From contig JARWMV010000015.1 in NCBI GenBank assembly GCA_030998015.1, positions 211,806 to 275,805 on the forward strand: a stretch of 64,000 nucleotides of DNA, written 5' to 3'. Each line of letters starts with the position of its first letter. Position 1 is the stretch's first letter. The stretch comes from Ceratorhiza oryzae-sativae. Lineage: Eukaryota; Basidiomycota; Agaricomycetes; Cantharellales; Ceratobasidiaceae. A program made the translations under genes and the position numbers. The notes beneath the pieces were generated by a model. The model searched no databases and was not told the DNA's origin. It saw only the letters and a program-made list of their open reading frames with translations. Below are positions 10,505 to 22,103 of this stretch, piece after piece.

Positions 10505-11340
10505 GAGGAGTCTAAATACAGCCATGAAGCTGCTCAGGGTCCCCCAGATTGCTTCATCTTGACATCCCCCCCACTGTACTGGGGGACAGGCTGGTGAAAC
10601 CAGCCTGTCCCCATCACCCCTATTGCACACACACACCCAGGCAAGCAGTGTGTTGTGACACTGGTTAAGGTGGGTCTGATATGTGATTCCCTGCATAGGG
10701 TTGTCACACCACTTAAGTGTCACTAAGTGGGTCTCAAAGCAGGAATTATGTATATGTCACTCAAGCACACAGCTTAGTGACTTGTGGCTAGATGCAAGGG
10801 TTTGCACTGCCTCAGTAGGTGGGTGGCTACATGTGTTAAGGCTGGCTTAAGCAGTCTCTGTGGAAGGTTGTCACCAAGGGACTCAAAGATGAGACCCAGG
10901 AGCAGAGGGGATGTTCACAAGTTTGAGAGCAAGCTGGTGTTCACTGGCTTGGTCTCAGCTGTATTTATACTGTAGCTACATGTGAGGCTGTACACTGGTT
11001 ACACACAGCCAAGCACAGCAATACATAGTCAAGGCAACAAGAAGGGAGAAGAGGAAGGAAAGCATCATGGAGATGCACAGCCAAGCACTGCCTTGGGCCT
11101 GTGTTGCCATGCCATACAAGGGTGGCTGGGAGGTTGTGCTGGTCCTAATGATAGACCAAGGTCTGGCCAGGCACAGCAAAGGCAGGTGTTTGAGTGGGGT
11201 TTGGCTGAGAAAGAAAAGAGGGGAGTGGAGTTGAGGGTGGCTTGCAACGCTCCTGCCAGTGCCCTGTAATGTATCCTCTTTCTTACATTCAATCAGATAT
11301 ACTTAGTCTTGAGCTCCTTGCCATTTGCATAACCTGCAAG
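10505..11340. other. Unassigned repeat-like DNA, CpG-poor
   Basis: No gene is recognised. It contains a perfect 13-bp hairpin at 10582-10612. Around 10920-10975 a minus-strand TATAAATA is followed by paired GAGAGCAAGC/GCTTGGTCTC, resembling the promoter part of the E2-type LTRs. An old minus-strand LTR relative is likely but its ends could not be set. Confidence 0.4.
10582..10612. other. Perfect 13-bp inverted repeat with 5-nt loop
   Basis: GGGGACAGGCTGG, loop TGAAA, CCAGCCTGTCCCC. GC-rich and uninterrupted despite the decayed surroundings. No element end or gene end is recognisable at it, so its role is unknown. Confidence 0.7.
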
Positions 11341-11630
11341 TCTCATGCAGGGAGGTATCTCATGGCTAAGATAAAAATTGTACTTAGCTCAACTGCAAAG
11401 GTAGAGAACTATATATATACTGTACCTAAGATACAAATCATACTGCAGAGTACAGTAAGAATAAAATACATGAAAAGAAAAGAAAATACAATACTTTAGC
11501 TCAACTATAAAGGTAGAGACCTAAGGAAGCAGAGGGGGTTGCCACAAACTTGTGCATGATATCAGAGAGGGGGGATATGAAAAGAGACAAATATGCACTT
11601 ACATGCATGCATATGAATGTAAATTCAACA
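11341..11630 (-). repeat. Solo LTR-C (copia family), 290 bp, TSD GCAAG
   Basis: Nearly the same sequence as the LTR that follows the copia RNase H at 33008-33299, but with CpGs lost. On the minus strand it starts TGTTGAATTT. It is flanked by GCAAG at 11336-11340 and 11631-11635. The distal end reads TGAGA rather than the usual CA, and the boundary is supported by both the TSD and the limit of homology. Confidence 0.75.
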
Positions 11631-11679
11631 GCAAGTGCCATTATAAGTGTGTTGAGACCTCATATAAGGATCAGCTGCT

Positions 11680-12399
11680 TGTTATGACCTGCACAGATAG
11701 CCATAACATAACACAAGAATTAGCCTATAGTTTATAGCATTTTCTCCTAAGTTGAACAAGCTATAAACAGGGTAACATGACCTTGGCACTTATCCTGGCA
11801 CTTACAGTGGTTATCTAACTTGCTCCTGCAATTCTCTCCATTATAACTTGCAGTGAGGAGCAAGTTGTCACATGACCCTGGTGCTTACAACTGTCACATG
11901 ACCTCAGTGCTTATGGTGGTTACCTAACTTGCTCCTGCAATTCTCTCCATTGTAACTTGGAGCAAGGAGCAAGTTATCATGTGACCCTGGCACTTACAGT
12001 GGTTACCTAACTTGCTCCTGCAATTCTCTCTGTTGTAACTTGGAGCAAGGAGTAAGTTATCATGTGACCTCAGTGCTTAAATCATGTGGCCCTTGGACCT
12101 TGCACAGCTCTGTAAGATTTGGAGCTGCAACAACCCTAAGAGCAACTTACTTAATACTTGTTTACACCACACATGACCCATAACATCCTGCAGACTGTGG
12201 AACAGTCTGACTCATACCTTGAAGGCTATATAACTCATTGAAAGCAAGACTGTGGACCCCAGCTTGCTTTATCTTGTCAACCACAGGAATCATCTGTACA
12301 TACTACATAAATACTATCAAGATATACTGCAAATTACCACTGACAACATAGCCACTGATTAAGGAATCAACAGAGACAAGGAGAAGAGGGGTCTTGACA
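11680..12399 (+). repeat. Solo LTR of the E2 family, 720 bp, TSD CTGCT
   Basis: Starts TGTTATGACC and ends GGTCTTGACA, with perfect TSDs CTGCT at 11675-11679 and 12400-12404. It is homologous to the E2 LTR but longer, because a hairpin module (AACTTGCTCC ... GGAGCAAGTT) occurs three times, at 11817-11866, 11926-11975 and 12009-12058. TATATAA lies near 12229 and the predicted start region AGCTTGCTTTAT is at 12261-12272. Confidence 0.87.
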
Positions 12400-12452
12400 C
12401 TGCTCACCTATTGCAGTGCCACTAGTTTGTGAAATTCCAAATGTATACCAGG

Positions 12453-12979
12453 TGTCATGGCCTAGACCATGACACAGATTTTATTATGATTTTCATATAT
12501 TTTATAAAATCTCTCTTTTTCATATTTTTTGGACAAGTCCTGTTTAATCAGATATATGCATAGAATTACTTACATGATCACGTGACCTTGTTGTTGTTTA
12601 TGTTCTGTTTGTACCTTCTGGAATATTCCGTTACATGGCACCATTCTCACATCATACGATAGTTGTCTTGCACCACATGTGTATTTGATATAGCTCATCG
12701 TATGAATATATAAGGGAGAGTCTGAGAGCCTTAAGCCTCAGAACTCGACCTCCTGTCGTATCCCTTCTACTACCTGTGTGACTCTTAGTCCATAGTCCCT
12801 GCCCAGTCCTCTTAAGGACAAGTGCACATACTCTACCTCCTTGCGTCTTATTGCACCCTCACTCCCTGTCACACGTCTCCCCCTTGACATCGTGACTTAG
12901 ACCTCCGGCACTGTTGCCTATAGGTCTCCCATCGTCCCCTTAGACATTTGGGTTATCCCTTCTGGTCATAGCTCTGACA
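12453..12979 (+). repeat. Solo LTR-F, 527 bp, TSD CCAGG
   Basis: Starts TGTCATGGCC and ends CTCTGACA, flanked by CCAGG at 12448-12452 and 12980-12984. A plus-strand TATATAAG box lies near 12706. No other member of this LTR family is in the window. The parent element is unknown. Confidence 0.82.
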
Positions 12980-13061
12980 CCAGGTAGCACAGTGTCATAT
13001 CACACCCATAAGTGAGGGAACCCTTGAGTGAGATATACTTGAGCACTTTGTGGTACTGCTG

Positions 13062-13639
13062 CTACCAGCAATTAGTAAGGGATTTAGCTGGACTAAGTCT
13101 GATTGTTTGATCAAGATTGTTACTACCATTATCTTGTTGTGTTAATAACCATCTAGCATAACAATAGGAGCCAAATTCCAACAGAATTGGCCTCAATTTG
13201 TTGAATGTGGCAAAGTGCAGTGAAATAAGATACATGGAAGATATGAGTGAATTTAACAAGTGACTAGCTAAAGATATAAGGATCAAGATTTTATACACAG
13301 AGGTAAAGAACTAGTATATACTGTACCTAAGATACAAATTGTACTATGGAGTACAGTAAGAATAAAATACATGAAAAAAAAGAGGAAATACAATACCTTA
13401 GCTCAACTACAAAGGTAGAGAACTAAGGAAGGAGAGAGGGGGTTCCTGTGAACTTGCACATGATATCAGAGGGGGACATGAAACAGACACAAATATGTGC
13501 ATACATATGCACCATATGATTGTAAATTCAACAGCCAATGCATTCACTAAAGTGTTGCTGGCTCCCCAATTTATTTACCTCATCAAGTCAATCATGGGGG
13601 AACTGTATGCAATGATTACTGAAATTGAGGAGGACAGGT
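13062..13639 (+). pseudogene. Ty1/copia RNase H remnant, interrupted by LTR-C
   Basis: 13534-13639 encodes a copia-type C-terminal tail (ANAFTKVLLAPQF) and ends in TAA. The preceding part, about 13200-13298, reads EIRYMED ... IRIKILYT, matching the usual copia RNase H end before its ADxxTK box, with one stop. The two halves are split by an LTR-C fragment at 13299-13533. Sequence before about 13200 is too decayed to read. It belongs to the element whose LTR-D follows at 13791. Confidence 0.65.
13299..13533 (-). repeat. LTR-C fragment inside copia RNase H
   Basis: Aligns with 11400-11630 and 33065-33299, and lacks about the last 60 bp of the LTR. It ends AATTCAACA exactly where the copia frame resumes. 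The left junction is approximate. Confidence 0.75.
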
Positions 13640-14203
13640 AATTAACTTGTTTAATCAATCTAATATTTGTATTGAAACAATGGGATTGGTTTGAATGATT
13701 GAAAGTCTGAAATGGTCTCTTAAATCACTTATATTCATGTAATATGTTTCTGATCATTCCTGAAGCTACACTTACTTGATTAAGGGGGAGTGTAGAATAT
13801 ACATGTGCATACTTGAATGATCTAGAATGTGTATGAGTCAGTGATTGAGTCAAGTGTAAATGCAATGTGTATGTGCAGTATATGCACAGCAGCAAAACAT
13901 ATGACTCACATGTATTCATAGGGTATAAATAAGGGCTCTGTGACCCCCTCATACTTTGTTGAATTCACTCACACACACATGTTCTTTTTTGTAAATCTTT
14001 TCTATACATTAATATATACATTTGATTTCTATAACCTCCAACACAATTTGTATTTCAACCCCACTCAAATATTGTGTCAGAGACATTCCAACATGGGATA
14101 TACATTTGACTTTTTAAAGGGGAAACTACTGGAGCCAGGACACATCCAGTACATCAAGAGCCATATCTCGGAAGCATTAATGACAGATGATTTTATAATT
14201 ATG
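13640..14203 (+). repeat. Copia 3' end: purine tract and LTR-D, then short unassigned stretch
   Basis: 13640-13790 is non-coding and ends in the purine tract TTAAGGGGGAG. LTR-D runs 13791-14043, from TGTAGAATAT to CTCCAACA (253 bp), with TATAAATA near 13925. A second LTR-D copy in opposite orientation lies at 24415-24636. 14044-14203 shows nothing I recognise. It abuts the abnormal 3' end of gene A. Confidence 0.72.
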
Positions 14204-17200
14204 CTAAGTCCTCAGCTTGAATCGACCCAGGCCCCTGACGAGAGGCCAATGATAGAATCGATGGATCTCTTGTAGCTGATGTATATTTTGAAGCAAATTC
14301 GGCAGTTTTTGAGGACGTACTGGTGTGTTTGAACCATCAGAGGGCAAACTAGAAAAGTTCCGTTTTGGATATGAGAGAAATTCATGAATGTCTGGTGTGG
14401 TGCTGGTGCGGCTTTTACGCTTCCAGTTGATTATTGGGTCGACATAGGGGACTGAAAACAGGGGTGATATCCCGACTCGAGTCGCATGTGGCAAGAAATT
14501 TTCCCACCCCTGAAAGTTGGACCATATGGGCGACTCGAAACCCTTGCCAAGCCCACACCCACAGAATGGTCCTATATCGCTCCCGCCCAAGCCACCTTTC
14601 ATCATCCCGAGAGTGCAATCTGGACGATGCTTCCAGGTTCGACATCTTTCAGCAGCGGCTGGCATCAAGAATCTCCACTGGGTAGCCTCATTCAGCGAGG
14701 TTTCGATGCGGGTGCTAGCACGCATAAGTTTCTCTAGCGAAGAGCCAAGCTCGGATTCGAGAGAATCCGACAACCAGATTGCTGCAGATTCAAGCACGAC
14801 GGTCGAACCAGAAAGATCAAGACGTAACCCTCCAAATAGTAGCAAAACGTAAGGCTTTGACCCGGGCACCTTCAAGTGAATCACGTTGACGTGGGCCTTT
14901 TTCAAACCACAGTAGCCAATGATAGCCCTGGCAATTGTTTGCTTCATCGGGGTGAGTGTAGTGAGAGGTGGCACATCAGCACTGACTTCGGAACCCCCAA
15001 AAAACAGCCTTTTGAGGCTAGCCAAAATTCTACGTAGAAAGTGAGGATTATCCTGGCGTTGGATAGAGCTTCTCTCCTGCTCCGAGAATTGTGTCATAAG
15101 GTGAACCCCTAGCCAGTCCAACCTTTCTGGTTTTGTGACGTCTAGGGTTGGCATACGGTCTACATTTATGTGGTGAAGATTCCATGGCGTCGTGTGAGCT
15201 CGATTCCGGAGAACTGGGAATTGGTTAAGAGAAAAACCGCCGGCACCCAACGGCCTGGCTGGACTGACATGTACCTAAAAATCACCATCAGTAAAATTGC
15301 GCTTGTGAGGCTGTTAATATACGTGCCTCTAGTTGTTTCAGCCCCTCATTATGTCGAAGTCGAGCAGAGCCTCCGTCAATTGGATAAGGGAATTGGATAA
15401 AATATTGGCGACCGTAGGACGATAGCTTTATAGTACAAGGTGTGGTTTGGATATGCTGTATCGCTGTTTGATCGCTCGCACCCTTCGTCCGTCGCATCCA
15501 GGAGTGAGACTCAAATTTAGCAACCAATGACTCGACATATAGTCCTCTTGTCCTATTATGCGAAAGACCTGTATGAATTGACAACCGTTTGGTCTCCGCT
15601 TTTGGTTGGGGTATGGACCATCGCTCAGGTGGCTCATATTGTGGCGCGGATCCAGTAGCTGGGTCGTAAGACAGGACATGTACCTGGCGGCTTGATTGTG
15701 TCCCTGCTTGATATATTATGAGATTTAGACCAAGGGCGCGACCAGCAGTTAATAATGCCGTAGGAGATGGCCTGATCTGAAGGGCTACAGCGCAGCCTTT
15801 GCTGAGAATAGCTTCGGTAGGAGCCCAGAATGTTACTATGAGTGGTGAGTCCCCGTCGTGTCCTTCTGGATCCTCCACGATCTTTGCTCGCGACGATCCT
15901 GTCGATGGTACAAAGCGACCCCAAATCACTTGTATCGAAGTATAGCTGCTGGTTATCCGATTCCCATGGACAAAAGAGCACTGGAGAGGCATATCGCCCA
16001 TATCGCCAAGTTGATTGAATCTAGCGGTTAGGTCGTGCCGGGGGATGCTAAATATTACGCAAGAAAAGATATCCGACAGATTTGATTTAATTGTTCCTAA
16101 ATTTGCGGACGAGAACATGAATTCCGTAGCGTTTGATCCAACCTTCAGTGCCGCCAATTTGGAACCTTGGTTGAGTAGCTCCAAAGCAAGTTGAGTTACG
16201 TCCCTATGGAGCATTATTCTCTTCAAAGTATGACATGCAACCAGGTCCCAATCGCCATCGCTAACCTGGATCCGCGACTGAGCACGTTTGAAAAATAACG
16301 CAAATGACCTTTCGTGGTAAAATGCAAGCTTAAGTTCGTGATTGCGAGCAACGGCTGGGTTGAAAATAAAATACAGTGGGCCTCTGTTAAGGTAGGGGCA
16401 AAGCGATTGGAATATATCATAGAACAGCAATGAAAGTTGTTGTGTATCCAATGATGCGACTTGACCAACGCCTGCCAAGTGAGGTTGGTTAAATGGAGCC
16501 ACACTGGGCCGCACCCAAGACACTCGTTCATGATAGTTTTCATGCGCCTCTGGGAGAGTTAATATTTCGTTTTCCGGTGAAGAGGAGCTGAATCCAGATA
16601 AAAACGGTCTTGGAGCAAGTCCGAGTAGTAGGCTCATAACTGAAATGTCGATGGAGAGTTTCTTGCGCAAGGAATCCACCACACGTTCTCCCCTGAGAAC
16701 TAGAGATTCTGTATAGATAACTGATTGAGAGACCGGCTTTGGTTTCAGTAACGGCTCAGCAGCAATCAAGACATTGAGCAGGCCAAGGTAATCTGTGAGG
16801 TTCGATGTATCGATAACGTCAAACTTAGGTCGATAGGAGCTATGAGTGTTGAGTAAATTCAAATCAACGTGAGCGATCTGCCACGGATTCGAAGGTATTT
16901 TAGTCGACGTTGCACCGGATCTTGAGTATTCGTGTAGCGCATGACAAAACGCGAGAGCATCACCCGCATATAAATACACAGTGATTGCGCCTGTTGCGCG
17001 GGAGGTTTTGAATGCTCTGGCCCACTCGCGGAATTGACTTTTTATATCAACACCGTATTGCTCCGGTGTAAGGGGAGCGAATAGCGGAGCGAAGTGAAAT
17101 CCTTGTGGAAACAACCCGAGATGAATATTCGCCAGCTCACCCAATCTCGTATACGTAAATGTTGGGTTGATGTTCTTGGACTTGGCAGAGCGGGCTGGAT

Positions 17201-17977
17201 TTGCGTGCATTGTGCCTGTATTCCAATAATTTTTCAACTCTTTCCACACAGGACCAATGGCTTCGGGCATAAGTGGACCGGCGGAGCGGCTCGCAATCAG
17301 TGATACGAGCATCAAGTTGTGAAAGCTAAGAACGGGTTTCCGAATAGATTCAATCTGCCCCTTCAGTTTGTTGACAGTCTGCTTGGGCATGCTCGAGAAT
17401 TCCGAGTAGAGTTTCCAGTGTCGGCGCAGCTCACTCAGTGTGCGGGAGTCCATAAACTTTAAAAAAGCGCCATAGGGAGAATCTATCCAAGTTTGAGGAG
17501 AAACAGACATTTGAGCGAGCTTTTTGGCCTGACGGTGTAGTAATAGTGATGCGCGCTCGTCGATCTGAAAGTGGTAAAACAAGTCCCATACAATGTCCAA
17601 TGATTCATCGTCTTCCATGAGCGATAAAAGGATGACGTTACGTGCTACGGAGATTATATTAATGACGGGTAGTGGTGTTATTATTGGGTGATATTTACCA
17701 AGGATTGCCGGTTCCAAGTCGCAACAAGTGAAACACAGTGAACGAGGGTCTGCCAAATGATCAAGAGACGTCGAGAAAAAAATGTGGGGGGGGGGGGCTT
17801 ACGCGCTAGTGTCAGATCACTGTACAACGTATACAAGATGTGTCGTGGATCGCCACATCCCAGTAAAAGTATGTCTCCCTGTTGTTCGGGAGAAAGATCT
17901 TGAGTTAAACATACAGGAGGTGTGTTTCCAATTGGATAGAACCCGGCTCGTGTGGGCCAACGCACAGGGAGCGACAT
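14204..17977 (-). CDS. DUF4470-domain protein A, MYND finger missing
   Basis: Predicted exons 17977-17803, 17749-17699, 17644-15327 and 15274-14204; about 1204 residues. The start is the second ATG of the first frame (MSLPVRW), which matches the paralog start. The N-terminal DUF4470 block is clear: FYPIGNTPPVCLTQDL, DILLLGCGDPRHIL, then TCCDLEPAILARN across introns 1 and 2. DUF4470 is also found in dynein-assembly factor DNAAF3, but its role in fungi is not known to me. Long central and C-terminal regions align with gene B through ATRVGISPLFSVPY, after which the two diverge. B continues to a MYND zinc finger; A has a basic tail with none. Intron 3 needs a GC donor (15326-15325) to keep frame; the nearby GT (15322) breaks it. 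Intron 1 holds a 12-C run just after its donor. Gene A is the lowest-coordinate member of a three-gene tandem array. Function is unknown; protein-protein scaffolding is a guess. Confidence 0.8.
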
Positions 17978-18379
17978 ATTGCTTGAAAGGCTATAAAACA
18001 CCCTTGTGTCGGCGTTTTGGTCCCTATCAAGCTTCTCTCACTCACAATGTAATTCGCTATGTTAAAATTTGTAATGGACCAAACTCAACAGAGATATACG
18101 CGACTATGCGGCAGTTGTTTTTGAGGCCAAAGTATCGAAATTTTACTCTTGCTCGGTATCGTAAATACTCGAACTCGGGTGCTTGCTACCGAATTTCGGT
18201 CAGGTGGCGGCAGGCAATCACATGGAAGCCACAGTATCATGTGACATAATGATGGGGATCATTGGTCACACGATGTCTAAGCGACTGGCGACTGAGTCAT
18301 ATATTTGTAGAGGGTCTTCAAGGTTTCAGCTTCCCTCTATTACTAAATCGTATCATTTACATGTTCCGTACATATTTTG
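17978..18379. other. Gene A upstream / gene B downstream spacer
   Basis: About 400 bp between two genes of the same direction. It should hold the promoter of A and the terminator of B. No clear TATA box or motif stands out, and no ORF is supported. Confidence 0.5.
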
Positions 18380-21300
18380 TTATTGAATATTGCGACAATC
18401 TCGCTTGTGCTCTGCCCAATGCTCTTGCTGGCACAATGCAGAACAGTACTTTGCCTTTTTGCATCGACTGCACTTTAGCAACTGCGGCTTCCCAAGACCG
18501 CCACATACCCAACACAAATCCATGATCCCCTGGGTTTGCTCCCCAAATCTCGATGGCTCAGGCAGATCAAAAAGCCGAGCTCGGATAGCTCCAGCGACCG
18601 ATTCAATATAAGACACGGCAAACAATGATGAGATGGCCACACGCGTCGCATACGGGAGGAATGGCTTCCAGAGAGGGACCCTCCATTCCGGTCCATCGAA
18701 TCCGATCCCTTGACCGCAGCTGCATATCGGATTTTTGATCAATTTCTGTGCTGAGAGGGATCTTTCCCTGCGCCGAGTATTCGCAATTCGGTTTATGCCT
18801 CCAATTTCGGCAGCGCTCGACAAATGCGGGGAGGATCTTCTTCCAGGCAACCATTTCTTGACCCTTTGTAACGACTCGGACCATTGGGTTGGTATCTTGC
18901 ACCTTTCCGATATGGGGCATCAGAATAGGCATCCGTTCGTTTGAAAGTGGAACGAGAGCGGCATCGAGAACGACAGTGAAGGAAGCAGGATCCACACGGA
19001 GCGCGCCCATGAGAAGGATAGCATATACACTCCCCTGATGAGGCTCGGCAAGACCAAAAACACGATTCTTGGAAGCTTGAATGCCGGTAAAGGTCATGGC
19101 GATCGCATGAATAGTATCTTTAAAGTTCATCAGGGCGTTGATCGGTGCGGCCTTGGTCGCTTTGTCTCCGTTTCGTATGTGACTCTCACGATCCGACATT
19201 TGGAACGAGATGTGTGAACCTAGCCAGAATAGTTTATCTGCATTGTTCAGATCGATTTTCGGCATGCGGTCGATCGCAATATGGTGGATATTCCAGGTTG
19301 TAAATTTGTTGTATCGAATGATTGGGGCAAAGTCAAGATAGTATCCACCAGCATCAAGGGGATTCGATACAGGAGCAACGATCTGTTGTCTAATTAGTAA
19401 AATTCACATTTTCCAGAGCAGCGGTCATACCTCGACATAGTGAGACTTCCGGGCAATGCGCAACTTGTAGCCACGCCCGAAAATCGGGTATGGATATGAA
19501 ACGGTGTGCTGATGTTTGCCGACGGCCAGCTTCATGGTACACGGCGAGATCTGTACAGCTGTTACCTCTTCCTTGTTCAAAAGAGCATGTTGTTCAGCTG
19601 GTGCATCGATATCTAGGCGTGTGGTAAATGAAATGACATTGCTGGAATCGATGTCCGAACCAACGATAGCTTCGATAGATGGGGAGCCACTTGATGCTAG
19701 GGAACCCTCAAATCCTGAACGGTTCTCGAGTCTTAAAGGCATACTAGAATTCGTGGAAGGCCGATAAGGCAGTATTTTTATATGGCTATCGTCATCAGTC
19801 CTTGTTGAAAATACAACCAAGCCTAAGCCGAGCTTGAGCATAAACGTGGAAACCGAGTGAGGCGAGTGTTTGAGCGCAAGCGCTATCGAGGAATCCTTGA
19901 ACTGGAGAATACGAGAGGAAGCCCAAAATATGACCATCAAATCCGACTTGCCGGTGATACCTTTAGCATCTTCCTCCAGAGACACGAGGCCCGAGCCTGG
20001 GGCGGTAGTGCACTTTCCGCAAACAGTGTGAAGCGACGAGTAAATGATTGAACGAGAGTTCTGGACATTCAAATGACACTCGAGTGTCGGTGTACCGGTC
20101 GCATCCTTGTCTTCGAAAAAGGGGTCGAAAGATTCGCGAGGAACAGTCATCACCACACAAAGCACGGGCGGAATATCTGACCAGTCCTGAAAAATCTCCG
20201 AAGTTGGATCGCCCAAAAATTCCGTTGTCCAGTCGGTTTTGAGAGCATCGACAGTGTAGATGTTGTAGAGGTGGAACTGGAGGCACATGTCCTGATAGTA
20301 AGGATTTCCAAGCAGCTGATTCTGGTCGTTTCCGATGAGCTCAAGCAGGGTATTTGCGACCAAACCCCAGTCTTCGTTTTTTAAAAAGATTCGGCGCTTT
20401 GTGCAGTGAGCAAGCATGACTATGGTTTCCCAATGGTAATGAGTCGTACTCATAGATTTGAGCTTCTCACGAGATGGTGGGGAGAGCATCGCCGCCATGA
20501 CGTCATTGTCGGCAAAGATCTTCCTATGTAGTCCATATAGAATATGAGCAAGATTTTTGGCGTCGAGCGAGACGATGGTGCTCTGGTTGCGGGAATAAGG
20601 ATCGCCGCTCGAGGGATCAACCCAAACCACACGTTCATGATATTGGTTGATCTTACCGGGAGACACTAGCTCGTGAATGTTGGAATGGGTCGTGAATGAG
20701 GATACGTAGGCGCGAGGGGCAAGACCTAGCAAGGCAAAAATGGTAGGAACGGTTGTGCAGATGCGATCTAGGAACGATTTTGTCGCGTCCTCGCCAGCAG
20801 GAAGTAGAGTTTCTGTATAAAGGACCGACTGGGACGGAGGGGACTCTTTCAAGAGTGGCCGAGTGGCAATCAGAATATTCAACAGACCAAGGTGGTCGGT
20901 CAGGTTCGACGTGTCGATGACATCAAACGTCGTGGGAGCAGCCAGGTCGCCCGCCCCTTGGCCATCGAAGTTTACTTGAGCGGCCCGCCAAGCAGAGACA
21001 AACACGCCGGTTGCCGGGCTGCCGGTAGCTGCAAACACATCGAGGCCACGACAAAAGGCAAGGGCATCGCCTGCGTAGAAGCGAATGGTGAGCGCCTTGG
21101 CGGCCCGGGATGCGCGGAATGCACCAGCCCATGCTTGAAACTGCTCCTTCATAGCCTTCAACACAACGGTCTTCATCTCGGGCGAGACGGAAATCTTGGT
21201 TCCACCGAACGGAATCAAAGCTGACATGAGGTGGAAACCATGGGGAAATGTTCCGTAGTGAGGATTGAAGACCTCTCCTGGAGTGGAGTACACAAAGGTC

Positions 21301-22103
21301 GGGTTTATGTTCACTGCGGATTCGATCTCGTCGTCTCGAGTGAACAGGGTCCCGGTTTCCCAGTATCGCTTGAACATATCGCCCATTGTGGCCGTAGCGT
21401 TAGGCCAAAGCATACCGGCAGCACGGCTTGGGGTGATGACGTATCCATCTTCATCCATAATCGTCTTTGAAAGCGCTGCCTGTTCCTTTCGGAGTTTGCT
21501 CATGCGTTCGGCAGGCAAATCGGAAAAGTCTGCATAGCTCTTCCAGTGCTGCCGAAGTTCTAACATCGTCCGAGTATCGAAAAACTTTAAGAACGACCCA
21601 TAGGCCGACTGATACCAAGATTCATTTGATTCGGAGCTCTCATAGAGGTGCGTGCTATAGCGGGCCAGGATGGAGAGTGATTTGTCATTGATTTTGAAGT
21701 GGTAGAATATATTCCAAATTTCGTCTACAGGCTCGCTGTTTTCAAGCAGCACAAAAAGCAATATATTTCGGGCTATCAATGCTCAGGTCAGAGATGGGAT
21801 AAGCTCTGGTGGTATACTGACCCAGAATTGCTGGTTCGATATCACAGCAGGTAATGTCGAGCTTCCGAGGGACTGGCGGCATACCATGGGTTGGTGTCAA
21901 CGTAACGCGCATATTTATCACTCACGATCCAACACAGTGACATCAGAGGCCAGCGTAAAAAGTATGTTGCGGGGGTCACCACATCCGAGGAGCAGAATGT
22001 CTGCTGACTGTTCAGGTGAGAGGTCTTGAGTGAGGGAAATCGCTGCGGTGTTTCCGATTGGATAGAAGAACGTTTTGGACGGCCAAAATAATGGGTGAGA
22101 CAT
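18380..22103 (-). CDS. DUF4470-MYND zinc-finger protein B, with apparent +1 frameshift
   Basis: Exons 22103-21926, 21872-21822, 21772-19431 and 19382-18380, about 1190 residues. The N-terminus has DUF4470 (FFYPIGNTAAISLTQDL, LLLGCGDPRNILF, KLDITCCDIEPAIL). A long helical middle and a conserved C-terminal half follow (TTWNIHHIAIDRMPKIDL, CSCGQGIGFDGPEW). The last 44 residues form a MYND finger with spacing C-x2-C-x10-C-x2-C-x5-C-x3-C-x7-H-x3-C, all ligands present; MYND fingers usually bind proline-rich partner peptides. Exon sizes and phases match gene A (second exon 51 bp in both). Exon 4 is 1003 bp, one base too long: a run of five T (plus strand 18732-18736) carries one extra base, shifting the frame before the MYND part. 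This is either a real inactivating insertion or a sequencing error. Partner function is unknown. Confidence 0.85.

Noticed and set aside
11335..11340. LTR-C starting with TG at 11335
   Set aside because: That boundary gives no TSD, while starting at 11341 gives a perfect GCAAG pair and matches the homology limit of the copy at 33008.
13940..14275. Plus-strand open frame of 111 codons beside gene A
   Set aside because: Starts inside LTR-D, has no recognisable domain and overlaps the end of gene A on the other strand.
15322..15326. GT donor at 15322 for gene A intron 3
   Set aside because: It shifts the reading frame and loses the alignment to gene B; the GC donor does not.
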